Positions 27,437 through 36,521 of a DNA stretch of 64,000 bases are shown one piece after another. The DNA is from Bradyrhizobium sp. SRS-191. GTDB taxonomy: Bacteria > Pseudomonadota > Alphaproteobacteria > Rhizobiales > Xanthobacteraceae. The stretch spans positions 186,001 through 250,000 of the forward strand of contig NZ_JANBVS010000005.1 of the NCBI RefSeq assembly GCF_024586915.1. The letters are read 5' to 3'. Made by a program: the position numbers and the translations under genes. The notes under the pieces were generated by a model. That model had not been told where the DNA came from, ran no database searches, and was given only the letters and a program-made list of their open reading frames with translations. Every line of letters begins with the position of its first letter. Position 1 is the stretch's first letter.

Positions 27437-28600
27437 ATGCCCACGATCGATCGCATCCAAGGCTACGCCGACGAGCTCACCGCCATCCGCCGCGACCTGC
27501 ACGCGCATCCCGAGATCGGATTCGAGGAGACGCGCACCTCCGGCATCGTCGCCGAGAAGCTCGCGCAATGGGGCATCGAGGTGCATCGCGGCCTCGGCGG
27601 CACCGGCGTGATCGGCGTGCTCAAGGGCAAGGGTGCCGGCAGCAAGAAGATTGGCCTTCGCGCCGACATGGACGCGCTGCCGATGGAGGAGAACACCAAC
27701 CTCCCCTGGCGCTCCACCATCCCCGGCCGCTTCCACGGCTGCGGCCATGACGGCCACACCACGATGCTGCTCGGCACCGCGCGCTATCTCGCCGAGACGC
27801 GCAATTTCGACGGCACCGTGCATTTCATCTTCCAGCCGGCCGAGGAAGGCCTCGGCGGCGCGCGTGCGATGATCAAGGACGGCCTGTTCCAGAAATTCCC
27901 CTGCGACGAGCTCTACGGCCTGCACAACGCGCCGGACCTGGAGCATGGCGAGATCGCAATTCTCCCGGGCCCGGCAATGGCCGGCGCCGACTTCTTCGAT
28001 ATCAGAATCTCCGGCTACGGCGCTCACGGCGCGATGCCCGAGCGCTCCAAGGACGCGGTGGTGATCGCGACCAGCGTCGCCCAGGCGATCCAGACCATCG
28101 TCAGCCGCAACGTCGAGCCGCTGCAGGCCGCCGTGGTCTCGATCACCCAGATCCACGCCGGCTCGGCCTACAACGTCATTCCGGGCGACGCCTGGCTGTG
28201 CGGCACCGTGCGCGCATTCTCCGACAATGTCCGCGCGCTGGTGCGCGAGCGCATGCGCGCGATCTGCGCCGGCATGGCGGCGGCATTCAATTGCGAGATC
28301 GACGTCGACATCCGCGACACGTTCAGCGTCCTGGTGAACCAGGAGGAGCAGTCCAAGGTCGTCGAGGAGGTCGCGCGCACCGTCGTGGAGCCCTCGAAGG
28401 TGCTGACGCGCTCGACGCCGAAGATGGGCAGCGAGGATTTCGCCGACATGCTGCAGACCATCCCGGGCGCCTATTTCTGGGTCGGCCATGATGGCTCGGT
28501 GCCGGTGCACAATCCCGGTTACGTGCTCGACGACAAGATCCTGCCGATCGGCGCCAGCATGTTCGCGCGCATCATCGAGACCCGTCTGGCGGCCGCCTAG
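27437..28600 (+). CDS. M20 amidohydrolase (hippurate hydrolase-like)
   Basis: A 387-residue M20D amidohydrolase. The N-terminal DLHAHPEIGFEETRT, the metal site GCGHDGHTTMLLGTARYLAE and the catalytic EEGLGGARAM are typical of HipO/AmhX and IAA-amino acid hydrolases, which cleave N-acyl amino acids. The cysteine in HGCGHDGH is a metal ligand in this branch. The C-terminal TPKMGSEDFADML closes the site. It follows the M81 gene by 22 bases. Confidence 0.94.
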   Translation: MPTIDRIQGYADELTAIRRDLHAHPEIGFEETRTSGIVAEKLAQWGIEVHRGLGGTGVIGVLKGKGAGSKKIGLRADMDALPMEENTNLPWRSTIPGRFHGCGHDGHTTMLLGTARYLAETRNFDGTVHFIFQPAEEGLGGARAMIKDGLFQKFPCDELYGLHNAPDLEHGEIAILPGPAMAGADFFDIRISGYGAHGAMPERSKDAVVIATSVAQAIQTIVSRNVEPLQAAVVSITQIHAGSAYNVIPGDAWLCGTVRAFSDNVRALVRERMRAICAGMAAAFNCEIDVDIRDTFSVLVNQEEQSKVVEEVARTVVEPSKVLTRSTPKMGSEDFADMLQTIPGAYFWVGHDGSVPVHNPGYVLDDKILPIGASMFARIIETRLAAA

Positions 28601-28666
28601 CGCCGCCTGACGTATGTCAATGAGCGGGCCTGGAATTGAGACGAACTTCGGCGACGGAGGACCAGC

Positions 28667-30088
28667 ATGCACAAGCCCGCTTCTGACGACGTCACCTCGC
28701 TGCACGATCTCTCCGCCGTCGACCTGATTGCAGGTTATCGCGCGCGCCAGTTCTCGCCATCCGAGGTGATGGACGATGTGCTGGCGCATGTCGCGGCGTG
28801 GGAGCCCGAGATCAAGGCGCTGTACCTGCTCGACGTCGACGCCGCGCGGGCCGCGGCGAAAGCCTCGACCGAGCGCTGGGCCAATGACGAGCCGGCCGGC
28901 GTGCTCGACGGCGTGCCCGCGACGGTGAAGGACAACATCGCCACCAAGGGCCAGCCGATGCCGCTCGGCGCGGCCAGCGTCACGCGCGCGCCGCTCGCGG
29001 CCGACGCGCCGCCGGTGGCCCGCCTGCGCGAGGCCGGCGCGATCATCTTCGCCAAGACGACGATGCCCGACTACGGCATGCTGTCGTCGGGCCTGTCGAG
29101 CTTCCACCCGCTGACGCGCAATCCGTGGGATCTGCGGATGAACCCCGGCGGCTCCAGTGCCGGCGCCGGTGCCGCGGCCGCCGCAGGTTACGGCCCGCTG
29201 CATGTCGGCACCGATATCGGCGGCTCGATCCGGCTGCCGGCGTCGTGGTGCGGCCTCGTCGGCCTGAAGCCGAGCTTCGGCCGCGTGCCGATCGATCCCC
29301 CCTATGTCGGCCGCGTCGCCGGTCCCATGACGCGTATCGTAGATGACGCCGCGCTGATGATGAGCGTGCTGTCCAAGCCCGACCGCCGCGACGGCACCAG
29401 CCTGCCGCCGTCAGACCTGCACTGGAAGGTCGCAGAGAAGCCGGTGCGCAAGCTGCGCATCGGCTTGATGCTCGATCTCGGCGGCGTCGGCCAGCCGTTG
29501 GAGGAGTCGGTGCGCGCGACGACGCTGGCGGCGGCGAAGGCCTTCGAAGACGCCGGCGCGATCGTGACCGAGACCAAGGGTTTTCTCACCCGCGACATGC
29601 TCGACGGCCTCGACAATTTCTGGCGCGCGCGGCTGTGGGACGACCTCGCCCGGCTCGCGCCCGAGGTGCGCGCGAAAACACTGCCCTACATTCTGAATTG
29701 GGCCGAGCGCGGCGCTGCGTTGTCGGGCGTGGAGGTCGTCAGGGGCTTCAACGTCACGATGGCGCTGCGCGCCGCCGCGGCGAAGCTGTTCTGCGAGTAC
29801 GACTACATTATCTCCCCGGTCTCCCCCGGCGTGAAGTTTCCCGCCGAGTTCGCCTCGCCGGTCAACGATCCCGAGAAGCCGTTCGAGCACATCACCTACA
29901 CCGTGCCGTGGAACATGTCGGAGAACCCGGCGATCTCGGTCAATGCCGGCTATGATTCCGACGGCTTCCCGATCGGCCTGCAGATCGTCGGCCGCCGCTT
30001 TGACGATGTCGGCGTGCTCGGCATGGCCAAGACGTTCGAAGGATTGCGCGGCGAGCAGCGGCCATGGCCGAAGGCGCCGGCCGCGTAG
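28667..30088 (+). CDS. Amidase (amidase signature family)
   Basis: A 473-residue amidase. The catalytic Ser-cisSer-Lys triad is visible: Lys in ATVKDNIATKG, the cis serine in GGSSAGAGAAAAAG and the nucleophile in DIGGSIRLPA. Family members hydrolyse carboxylic or aryl amides to acid and ammonia. The substrate is unknown, but the position after two peptidases and a peptide importer suggests that it takes part in breaking down imported amides. The start, with GGAGG just upstream, is well supported. Confidence 0.94.
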   Translation: MHKPASDDVTSLHDLSAVDLIAGYRARQFSPSEVMDDVLAHVAAWEPEIKALYLLDVDAARAAAKASTERWANDEPAGVLDGVPATVKDNIATKGQPMPLGAASVTRAPLAADAPPVARLREAGAIIFAKTTMPDYGMLSSGLSSFHPLTRNPWDLRMNPGGSSAGAGAAAAAGYGPLHVGTDIGGSIRLPASWCGLVGLKPSFGRVPIDPPYVGRVAGPMTRIVDDAALMMSVLSKPDRRDGTSLPPSDLHWKVAEKPVRKLRIGLMLDLGGVGQPLEESVRATTLAAAKAFEDAGAIVTETKGFLTRDMLDGLDNFWRARLWDDLARLAPEVRAKTLPYILNWAERGAALSGVEVVRGFNVTMALRAAAAKLFCEYDYIISPVSPGVKFPAEFASPVNDPEKPFEHITYTVPWNMSENPAISVNAGYDSDGFPIGLQIVGRRFDDVGVLGMAKTFEGLRGEQRPWPKAPAA

Positions 30089-30096
30089 CCCGCTTC

Positions 30097-30231
30097 GTAG
30101 GGTGGGCAAAGGCGAGCGCACCGCACCGTCCAAGCGTGCCATTGCTGATGGCGCCGTGCCCACCGCCACACCATCAGTGTGAATGGTGGGCACGGCGACG
30201 CGCTGCGCGCGACGCCTTTGCCCACCCTACG
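30097..30231. repeat. GTAGGGTGGGCAAA palindromic repeat, copy 6
   Basis: The outer arms are GTAGGGTGGGCAAAGGCG and CGCCTTTGCCCACCCTAC, a perfect 18-base inverted pair; the inner GTGCCCACC and GGTGGGCAC are intact. It is one of the best preserved copies. Confidence 0.88.
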
Positions 30232-30346
30232 GAATACGCCGCGCGCGCCTTGCCGCATGGCGTTGTTCGATGCTTGCGCATCGGCCTGGAATGCCGTTTC
30301 TAACAACCATAACCAACAACACATCAAGAAACCCGAGGAAACCTCC

Positions 30347-31237
30347 ATGGCCTACCAGACCATCCTCTACGACGTCGCCGACAAGATCCTCACCATCACG
30401 CTGAACCGCCCGGAGAAGCTCAACACCTTCACCGGCACGATGATGGAAGAGCTGATCGACGCCTTCGATCGCGCCGACAAGGACGACGGCGTCAGGGCGA
30501 TCATCATCACCGGCTCGGGCCGCGCGTTCTGCGCCGGCGCCGATCTCTCCTCCGGCGCCGACACCTTCGATCGCGATGCCAAGCGCGGGCCGGTGAAGCG
30601 GCATGCCGACGGCAGCGTCGACTATTCCGATCCGCAGGTGCGCGACGGCGGCGGCCAGGTCACGTTGCGCATCTTCAAGTCGCTCAAGCCGGTGATCGCG
30701 GCGGTCAACGGCCCCGCCGTCGGCATCGGCGTCACCATGCAGCTCGCGATGGACATCCGCATCGCGTCGGAGGCGGCGCGGTTCGGCTTCGTGTTCTCCC
30801 AGCGCGGCATCGTGCCGGAGGCGGCGTCGAGCTGGTTCCTGCCGCGCATCGTCGGCATCTCGCAGGCGCTGGAATGGTGCTACACCGGCCGCGTCTTCCC
30901 GGCGCAGGAGGCGCTCGCCGGCCGTCTCGTCAGCAAGGTGGTGCCGCCGGACGAGCTGCTGCCGACCGCCCGCGCGCTCGCGCGCGAGATCGCGGACAAG
31001 ACCGCGCCGGTGTCGATCGCGCTGATCCGCCAGATGATGTGGCGCATGATGGGATCAGATGATCCGATGGAAGCCCACAAGGTCGACAGCCGCGGCATCT
31101 ACGCACGGGGACGCTCTGACGACGTCAAGGAAGGCGTGGTGTCGTTCCTGGAGAAGCGTCCCGCGCAGTTCAAGAACACGGTGACGGCCGACATGCCGGA
31201 CTACTTTCCGTGGTGGGACGAGCGGGAGTATAAATAG
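30347..31237 (+). CDS. Enoyl-CoA hydratase/isomerase family protein
   Basis: A 296-residue crotonase-fold protein. The start is MAYQTILYDVADKILTITLN. The oxyanion hole is built from RAFCAGADLSS and from the loop near NGPAVGIGVTMQL; a catalytic glutamate probably lies in GIVPEAASSWFLPR. The length and C-terminal MEAHKVDSRGIYARG match the rhizobial enoyl-CoA hydratase group. It would hydrate a 2-enoyl-CoA in beta-oxidation or in degradation of a branched or aromatic acyl-CoA. ATG at 30347 follows a good GAGGAAA site. Confidence 0.92.
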   Translation: MAYQTILYDVADKILTITLNRPEKLNTFTGTMMEELIDAFDRADKDDGVRAIIITGSGRAFCAGADLSSGADTFDRDAKRGPVKRHADGSVDYSDPQVRDGGGQVTLRIFKSLKPVIAAVNGPAVGIGVTMQLAMDIRIASEAARFGFVFSQRGIVPEAASSWFLPRIVGISQALEWCYTGRVFPAQEALAGRLVSKVVPPDELLPTARALAREIADKTAPVSIALIRQMMWRMMGSDDPMEAHKVDSRGIYARGRSDDVKEGVVSFLEKRPAQFKNTVTADMPDYFPWWDEREYK

Positions 31238-31270
31238 TTATCGGGCGCGGTCGCGCGACATATTCTCCTG

Positions 31271-31407
31271 TCGTCCCGGACAAGCGCGCGGCACGCGCGC
31301 GCCGAGCCGGGACCCATAACCACAGGATGGGGTTGGGCGACGAACGACGTTCCGGGTGCCACAAGAGAGATCACGCGGTATGGGTCCCGGCGCGGAGGCC
31401 GGGACGA
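31271..31407. repeat. TCGTCCCGG...CCGGGACGA inverted repeat
   Basis: The outer arms TCGTCCCGG (31271) and CCGGGACGA (ending 31407) are inverted, as are the inner GGGACCCATAAC and its partner TATGGGTCCC. This lies between the stop codons of convergent genes. Confidence 0.7.
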
Positions 31408-31435
31408 CACCGGTGGTTTGGCGCCGCTGTGTGCC

Positions 31436-32413
31436 TCAGTCCATCACCAGCGCGACCCTGCCGATCGCCTTGCGATCGATCAACAGCCGCATCGCCGCGG
31501 CGTAGTCCGCGAACGGCACGCGGTGAGAGACGTTCGGCCGCAGCTTGCCCTGCTCGGCGAACTCCAGCAGCGCCGCCATGCGGCGCTGGCCCAGCTCGGG
31601 ATCCTTGCGAACGGCCTCGCCGGCGCGCACGCCGAGCACGCTGGCGCCCTTCATCAGGATCAGGTTGGTCCGGGCCAGCCCAATGCCGCCGGTGAAGCCG
31701 ATCACCAGCAGCCGCGCGCCCCAGGCGATGCAGCGGACGCTGTTCTCGAACACCTCGCCGCCGACCGGATCGAACACGACATCAACGCCACGGCCATCGG
31801 TGATGCGCTTGACGGCGTCGCGGAACGGCTCGCGCGCATACAGCACGAGATGATCGGCGCCGCGCGCGCGGGCGACCGCGAGCTTTTCCTCGGATGAGGC
31901 CGCAGCGATCACCGTGGCGCCGAGCAGCTTGCCCAACTCGACCGCCGCAAGGCCGACGCCGCCGCCGGCGCCGTGCACCAGCAGGGTCTCGCCCGGCTTG
32001 AGCTGGCCGCGATCCACCAGCGCGTGATGCGCGGTGCCGTGGCCGGCCAGATAGGTCGCGCCCTCGGCGTAGTCGAACGGCGTCGGCAGCGGCGTGAGCT
32101 GGCTCGACGCGACCACCGCCTCCTCGGCATAGGCGCCGAAGCGCATGCGGACGATCACCCGGTCGCCGACGGCGTAGCCGGTGACATCGGAGCCTAGTTC
32201 GATCACGGCGCCAGCGGCTTCCACCCCAGGCGTGAACGGCAGCTCCGGCTTCAACTGATACTCGCCGGCCGCCATCAGAATGTCCGGAAAGTTGATGCCG
32301 GCAGCGCGAATTTTCACCCGCACCTCGCCTTGTCCCAGCGCTCGCGGCGGCAGCTCTTCGAGCCGCAGTGTCTCCGGCGGACCGAGCTCGCGGCAGACGA
32401 TCGCGCGCGGCAT
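31436..32413 (-). CDS. Zinc-independent quinone oxidoreductase-like MDR protein
   Basis: A 325-residue member of the MDR family related to NADPH:quinone oxidoreductase. The N-terminal GroES-like domain contains IRAAGINFPDILMAAGEY and TPGVEAAGAV. The Rossmann part has VHGAGGGVGLAAVELGKLLG and FDPVGGEVFENS. Zinc-ligand cysteines are absent. The start overlaps the stop of the HCCA isomerase by one base, so the two are co-translated. Electron donor and substrate cannot be read from the sequence. Confidence 0.9.
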   Translation of the reverse strand: MPRAIVCRELGPPETLRLEELPPRALGQGEVRVKIRAAGINFPDILMAAGEYQLKPELPFTPGVEAAGAVIELGSDVTGYAVGDRVIVRMRFGAYAEEAVVASSQLTPLPTPFDYAEGATYLAGHGTAHHALVDRGQLKPGETLLVHGAGGGVGLAAVELGKLLGATVIAAASSEEKLAVARARGADHLVLYAREPFRDAVKRITDGRGVDVVFDPVGGEVFENSVRCIAWGARLLVIGFTGGIGLARTNLILMKGASVLGVRAGEAVRKDPELGQRRMAALLEFAEQGKLRPNVSHRVPFADYAAAMRLLIDRKAIGRVALVMD

Positions 32414-33015
32414 CAGGCCGCCTTCCGCTTCGCCAGCGCCTCACGGATCAACGGCAGCCGGTCGTTGCCGAAATACATGTCGTTGACATCAAGGAAGATG
32501 GTCGGCGAGCCGAAGCCGCCGCGCTTGACGACCTCCTCGGTGTTGATGCGCAGCTGATCCTTGATGCCCTGCTGCGCGATGCCGTCGAACAACGCCTTCG
32601 GATCGACGCCGACGCGCCGGCACACTTCGGTGAGCACCGCATCCTGCGAGATGTCCTGGTCCTCGCCCCAATAGATCTCGAACACGGCGCGCGCGAACGG
32701 CACCATCTCCTGCCCCAGCCAGATGCAGCCGCGCATCGCCTTGACGCTGTTCACCGGAAACACCGAAGGCGGCATCTTGATCTTGAGGCCAGCCGAGCGC
32801 GACCAGTCGCCGAGGTCCTTCAGCATATAGGCCGCCTTGGCCGGCACCGGCGCCTCGCGCTGCGCGTAGACGCTCGGATTGATGGTGTTGAAGATACCGC
32901 CGACGAGAATGGGCCGCCAGACGATGTCGACGCCGAACTCGCGGGCGAGCGGCTGGATGTTGTGGAAGGCGAGGTAGGTCCAGGGGCTGGAGCAGTCGAA
33001 GAAGAATTCGATCAT
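32413..33015 (-). CDS. 2-hydroxychromene-2-carboxylate isomerase-like (GST kappa/DsbA fold)
   Basis: A 200-residue member of the DsbA-fold HCCA isomerase family. The start FFFDCSSPWTYLAFHNI carries the active-site serine and proline; the cis-proline loop is GSPTIFLDVNDMYFGND. The family isomerises a chromene intermediate in naphthalene breakdown, or acts as a kappa-type GST; this protein may have another aromatic substrate. It is followed directly by the MDR oxidoreductase in an operon. AGGA upstream supports the start. Confidence 0.88.
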   Translation of the reverse strand: MIEFFFDCSSPWTYLAFHNIQPLAREFGVDIVWRPILVGGIFNTINPSVYAQREAPVPAKAAYMLKDLGDWSRSAGLKIKMPPSVFPVNSVKAMRGCIWLGQEMVPFARAVFEIYWGEDQDISQDAVLTEVCRRVGVDPKALFDGIAQQGIKDQLRINTEEVVKRGGFGSPTIFLDVNDMYFGNDRLPLIREALAKRKAA

Positions 33016-33035
33016 GGTGTGTCCTGTTGCTGTTA

Positions 33036-33137
33036 CCCCTCATCCTGAGGAGCGCGCACCGCGCGCGTCTCGAAGGATGAGGCCCGGTTTGTGGCCTCAT
33101 GGTTCGAGACGCGCCTTCGGCGCTCCTCACCATGAGG
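33036..33137. repeat. CCTCATCCTGAGGAGC palindromic repeat
   Basis: The left half CCCCTCATCCTGAGGAGCGC continues through GTCTCGAAGGATGAGGC; the right half is its inverted partner, GCCTCATGGTTCGAGACGCG and GCGCTCCTCACCATGAGG. It is a class very frequent in this genus and lies between two genes of the same strand. Confidence 0.8.
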
Positions 33138-33203
33138 TTCTGGCACCCAAGGAGGTCCTGCGCACCAACCATGAACACGCCGTCGGCGTGTTCATGGGGT
33201 TTA

Positions 33204-33911
33204 CTATGAACCTCGTCCCGTCATTTCCTTCGCCCGCGCGCCGAACATCACGTGGCGGGTCTCATCATTGAAGGGCTCCTTGACGAACTTGCCGATGGCG
33301 AGCCCGGCTTGCAGCTTCGGCCGCGCGCGCACCGTCGCGTACCAGCGTTTGATGTTGGGATAGTCGTCAAGCGTAAAACCCTGCGCCTTGTGGGTCATCA
33401 TCCACGGAAAGCAGGCGATGTCGGCGATCGTGTAGTCGTCACCGGCGACGTAAGCGCCGGTCCTGCCGAGCTGCACGTCGAGCACGTGGAACAGCCGCGC
33501 CACCTCGTCGCGGTAGCGCTGGATCGCGTAGGGAATCTTCTCCGCGGCATACAGCGCGAAATGGCCGTGCTGGCCCATCATCGGCCCGAGCCCGGCCATC
33601 TGCCACATCACCCATTGGATGACGCGCGAGCGCGCGCGAACGTCCTGCGGCAGGAAGCGTCCGGTCTTGTCGGCGAGGTAGATCAGGATCGCGCCGGTCT
33701 CGAACACGGCGAACGGCGCGCCGCCGTCGGCCGGCGCGCGGTCGACGATCGCGGGGATGCGGTTGTTGGGGCTGATCGCCAGGAACTCCGGCTTGAACTG
33801 GTCGCCGGCGCGGATGTCGATGGGAATCACGGTATAGGGCAGCCCGAGTTCCTCGAGCATGATCGAGATCTTCCAGCCGTTCGGCGTCGGCGCGTAATGG
33901 AGGTCGATCAT
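33204..33911 (-). CDS. Glutathione S-transferase (YfcG/Ure2-like)
   Basis: A 235-residue GST. The thioredoxin-like domain reads APTPNGWKISIMLEELGLPY, with the glutathione-site segment NNRIPAIVD and FETGAILIYLADKTGRF. The helical domain contains YVAGDDYTIADIACFPW with its conserved N-capping aspartate. Asn in TPNGWK matches the YfcG/Ure2 type, which shows disulfide-bond reductase activity. No operon partner is seen: the next gene is divergent. Confidence 0.93.
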   Translation of the reverse strand: MIDLHYAPTPNGWKISIMLEELGLPYTVIPIDIRAGDQFKPEFLAISPNNRIPAIVDRAPADGGAPFAVFETGAILIYLADKTGRFLPQDVRARSRVIQWVMWQMAGLGPMMGQHGHFALYAAEKIPYAIQRYRDEVARLFHVLDVQLGRTGAYVAGDDYTIADIACFPWMMTHKAQGFTLDDYPNIKRWYATVRARPKLQAGLAIGKFVKEPFNDETRHVMFGARAKEMTGRGS

Positions 33912-34061
33912 GCCTCGCCTCGAGTCCTTCCCCAGTGGCCGTCCCGGACCATTATGCCGCGCTGCGAAACGCGCGCCGGCCTTGGTTCTTTCTGTACCTG
34001 ACAGTTAAGCCATGGCAGACAGGCGCTCAAGCCTGACCGCCTTCCAGCCGGAGAGTCCCAC

Positions 34062-35084
34062 ATGCTGTTTCCATCGACCATCGCAGGATCGCTGCCCAAG
34101 CCGGAATGGCTGGCCGAGCCGAACGTGCTGTGGGCGCCGTGGAAGTCGAAGGGCGAGGAGCTCGCCCGCGCCAAGCGCGATGCGACCATCCTGGCACTGA
34201 AGCTGCAGGAGGATTCCGGCATCGACATCCTCACCGAGGGCGAGCAGTCGCGACAGCATTTCGTGCACGGCTTCCTCGAGCGCGTCGAGGGCATCGACTT
34301 CGCGCACAAGGTCGAGATGGGCATCCGCAAGGACCGCTACAAGGCGATGGTGCCCCAGGTGGTGGCGCCGCTGTCGCTGAAGGGCCGCGTCCATGGCGAC
34401 GAGGCGCGGATCGCGCGCACGCATACGACGCGCGCCGTGAAGTTCACTCTGCCAGGGCCGATGACGATCATCGACACCATCGCCGACAACTACTATGGCG
34501 ACCGCGTCAAGATGGCGTTCGCCTTCGCCGAGCTGTTGAACCAGGAGGCCAAGGCGCTGCACGACGACGGCATCGACATGATCCAGTTCGACGAGCCCGC
34601 CTTCAACGTCTACATGGACGAGGTGCGCGACTGGGGCATCAAGGCGCTGGAGCGCGCCGCCGAGGGCCTCACCTGCCCGACCGCGGTCCACATCTGCTAC
34701 GGCTACGGCATCAAGGCCAACAACGACTGGAAGGAAACGCTGGGCGGCGAATGGCGCCAATACGAGGACACCTTCCCGGTGATCGACGCCAGTTCGATCC
34801 AGCAGGTCGCGGTCGAATGCCGCAATTCGAAAGTGCCGATCGAGCTGCTCGGCCTGCTCAAGAACAAGATCGTCCAGGCCGGCGTCATCGATGTCGCCAG
34901 CGACGAGATCGAGACCGCGGAGGACGTCTGCAAGACGCTCGAGGACGTCATGAAGGTGGTGCCGAAGGAGAACATCATCGCCACCACCAATTGCGGCATG
35001 GCCCCGATGCGCCGCGAGATCGCCGAGGCCAAGCTGATGGCGCTGGGCACCGGCGCGAAGCTGGCACGGCAGCGCTTCGCGTGA
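34062..35084 (+). CDS. MetE-like methionine synthase family protein
   Basis: A 340-residue protein resembling the C-terminal catalytic half of cobalamin-independent methionine synthase. Visible zinc-site segments are AVHICYGYG (His and Cys), MIQFDEPAFNVY and the final cysteine in TTNCGMAPM. The N-terminal folate-binding half is absent, as in archaeal and many bacterial core-MetE proteins, some of which use other methyl donors. The start is preceded by GGAGAG. No riboswitch was seen in the 150-base leader. Confidence 0.88.
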   Translation: MLFPSTIAGSLPKPEWLAEPNVLWAPWKSKGEELARAKRDATILALKLQEDSGIDILTEGEQSRQHFVHGFLERVEGIDFAHKVEMGIRKDRYKAMVPQVVAPLSLKGRVHGDEARIARTHTTRAVKFTLPGPMTIIDTIADNYYGDRVKMAFAFAELLNQEAKALHDDGIDMIQFDEPAFNVYMDEVRDWGIKALERAAEGLTCPTAVHICYGYGIKANNDWKETLGGEWRQYEDTFPVIDASSIQQVAVECRNSKVPIELLGLLKNKIVQAGVIDVASDEIETAEDVCKTLEDVMKVVPKENIIATTNCGMAPMRREIAEAKLMALGTGAKLARQRFA

Positions 35085-35094
35085 CGCGTAATTC

Positions 35095-35253
35095 GTAGGG
35101 TGGGCAAAGGCGCTGCCCTACGATCTCCGCGCGCACGATCGCGGTGGCGCCGTGCCCACCGTCTTGCCGCAGCGCTCCCTGATGGATGGTGGGCACGGCG
35201 CTCTGGCACTGATGCATGGGGATGGCGCGGTGGTGCGCCTTTGCCCACCCTAC
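35095..35253. repeat. GTAGGGTGGGCAAA palindromic repeat, copy 7
   Basis: The outer arms are GTAGGGTGGGCAAAGGCGC and GCGCCTTTGCCCACCCTAC, a perfect 19-base inverted pair. Inner GTGCCCACC and GGTGGGCAC are intact. The right end supplies the stop codon TAG of the convergent gene at 35250. Confidence 0.9.
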
Positions 35254-35870
35254 GACGGCTGTGAACTGGGATGCAGTACGGGCCGATAGCCGGCCCGGAG
35301 CGCGCGCAGCGTCGATGGTGGCGTCAGCAGCAGCGGCGCGGCGAGGTCGTCGCGCGCGGCGCTGTAGCCGGCGAACGACCATGGACATGCCCGGCCCTGC
35401 ACGACCAGAAAGATCTCATCGCCCGCCTGCACCATCGCGCCGTCGGGCAGTTCGGTCCACGGCATCTGCAGCGGATGCAATCGCTTCCTGCCGCGCTCCA
35501 GCCGCTCGCGATGCAGCACCTTGTCGATGTCGGCGGCCCGAACCGGGCTGACGCCATTGCCCTCTTCCCATGCCGCACGAAACCGGTTGGCGTCGTCGCG
35601 GCGGCAGTAGAAGCAGGGCCGATGGCCGGCGGCGAGCGCGGTGGCTTCGTCGAGGAAGAACAATTCGGTCCAGCTCTGCCGCGCCATCACCTCGCGGCGC
35701 TTGCCGCGGAACTCACACAGGCAGACCAGCCAGGCCGGGCTCGACCAGCGCTTGGTCAGCAGCGTCTTCGTCGCGGGGTCATGGATGATGCCGCGATTGC
35801 CCGTGAACATCCCACGGTGCGGCGTTGCGACGATGTCGCCGGTCGGCGTGACGCGGTTCTGCAGCGGCAT
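35250..35870 (-). CDS. Hypothetical protein with CxxC motif
   Basis: A 206-residue soluble protein of unknown family. It opens with TPHRGMFTGNRGIIHD. A Cys-x2-Cys pair in GHRPCFYCRRDDANRF (about residues 86-89) may bind metal, and an earlier cysteine is in LVCLCEFRGKRRE. A later segment reads RKRLHPLQMPWTELPDGAMV. Homologues are known to me only as conserved hypotheticals. GAAGG upstream supports ATG at 35870. The stop codon lies inside the adjacent repeat, so its last residues may have been set by repeat insertion. Confidence 0.65.
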   Translation of the reverse strand: MPLQNRVTPTGDIVATPHRGMFTGNRGIIHDPATKTLLTKRWSSPAWLVCLCEFRGKRREVMARQSWTELFFLDEATALAAGHRPCFYCRRDDANRFRAAWEEGNGVSPVRAADIDKVLHRERLERGRKRLHPLQMPWTELPDGAMVQAGDEIFLVVQGRACPWSFAGYSAARDDLAAPLLLTPPSTLRALRAGYRPVLHPSSQPS

Positions 35871-35885
35871 GGCGAACCTTCGGAT

Positions 35886-35970
35886 GGCGAATAGCGACTA
35901 GGGAGTAGCGAATAGCGAACGCCTCGCCCACCCGAATCCCCTATTCGCTACTCCCTAGCCGCCATTCGCC
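35886..35970. repeat. Inverted repeat GGCGAATAGCGACTAGGGAG
   Basis: The left arm at 35886-35915 (GGCGAATAGCGACTAGGGAG and on) and the right arm at 35941-35970 are inverted copies with a few mismatches. It separates the hypothetical gene from gpt and could form a strong hairpin just after the gpt stop. Confidence 0.8.
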
Positions 35971-35974
35971 CAGC

Positions 35975-36502
35975 TCACGCCGCGCCGTCTCGCAGCGGCG
36001 GCGCGAACGACAGGGCGGTGTCCCAGGGGAAGAAGATCCAGGTGTCCTGCGACACCTCGGTGATGAAGGTATCGACCAGCGGCCGGCCCTTGGGCTTGGC
36101 GTAGACAGTGGCAAAGTGGGCGTCGGGGAGAATGTCGCGAACCATGCGTCCGGTCTTGCCGGTGTCGACGAGGTCATCGACGATGAGCAGCCCCTTGCCG
36201 GTGCCGCCGCCGAGCTGGGCGGTGTCGGGCGAGATGCCCTTCAGGACCTGAAGCTCCCCCTGCTTGGTGTGGTCATAGCTGGCGATGCAGATCGTATCGA
36301 TGACCCGCACACCCAGCTCCCGCGCCACGATGGCCGCCGGCACCAGCCCGCCACGGGTGATGGCCACCACGGCATGAAACGGCCCGATCTCGTTGAGCCG
36401 CCAGGTCAGCGCCCGACAGTCACGGTGGAATTGATCCCAGGACACCGGGAAGGCCCGGCCCGCCCGTTCCTGCGCGATGAGGTCAGAATTCTTTTCAGCC
36501 AT
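35975..36502 (-). CDS. gpt: Xanthine-guanine phosphoribosyltransferase
   Basis: A 175-residue purine salvage enzyme that converts xanthine or guanine with PRPP to the nucleotide. The PRPP-binding motif reads [17 protein letters not shown]; the early loop [18 protein letters not shown] is also typical, and WIFFPWDTA marks the C-terminal hood. ATG at 36502 gives a protein length normal for alphaproteobacterial Gpt; an upstream ATG at 36517 adds five residues and is less likely. A small membrane protein gene lies just upstream. Confidence 0.92.
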   Translation of the reverse strand: MAEKNSDLIAQERAGRAFPVSWDQFHRDCRALTWRLNEIGPFHAVVAITRGGLVPAAIVARELGVRVIDTICIASYDHTKQGELQVLKGISPDTAQLGGGTGKGLLIVDDLVDTGKTGRMVRDILPDAHFATVYAKPKGRPLVDTFITEVSQDTWIFFPWDTALSFAPPLRDGAA

Positions 36503-36521
36503 CTGCAATCTGCCCATTGAT

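Noticed and set aside
33912..34061. SAM or cobalamin riboswitch before the MetE-like gene
   Set aside because: The leader is short and no conserved SAM-II or B12-box sequence was recognised.
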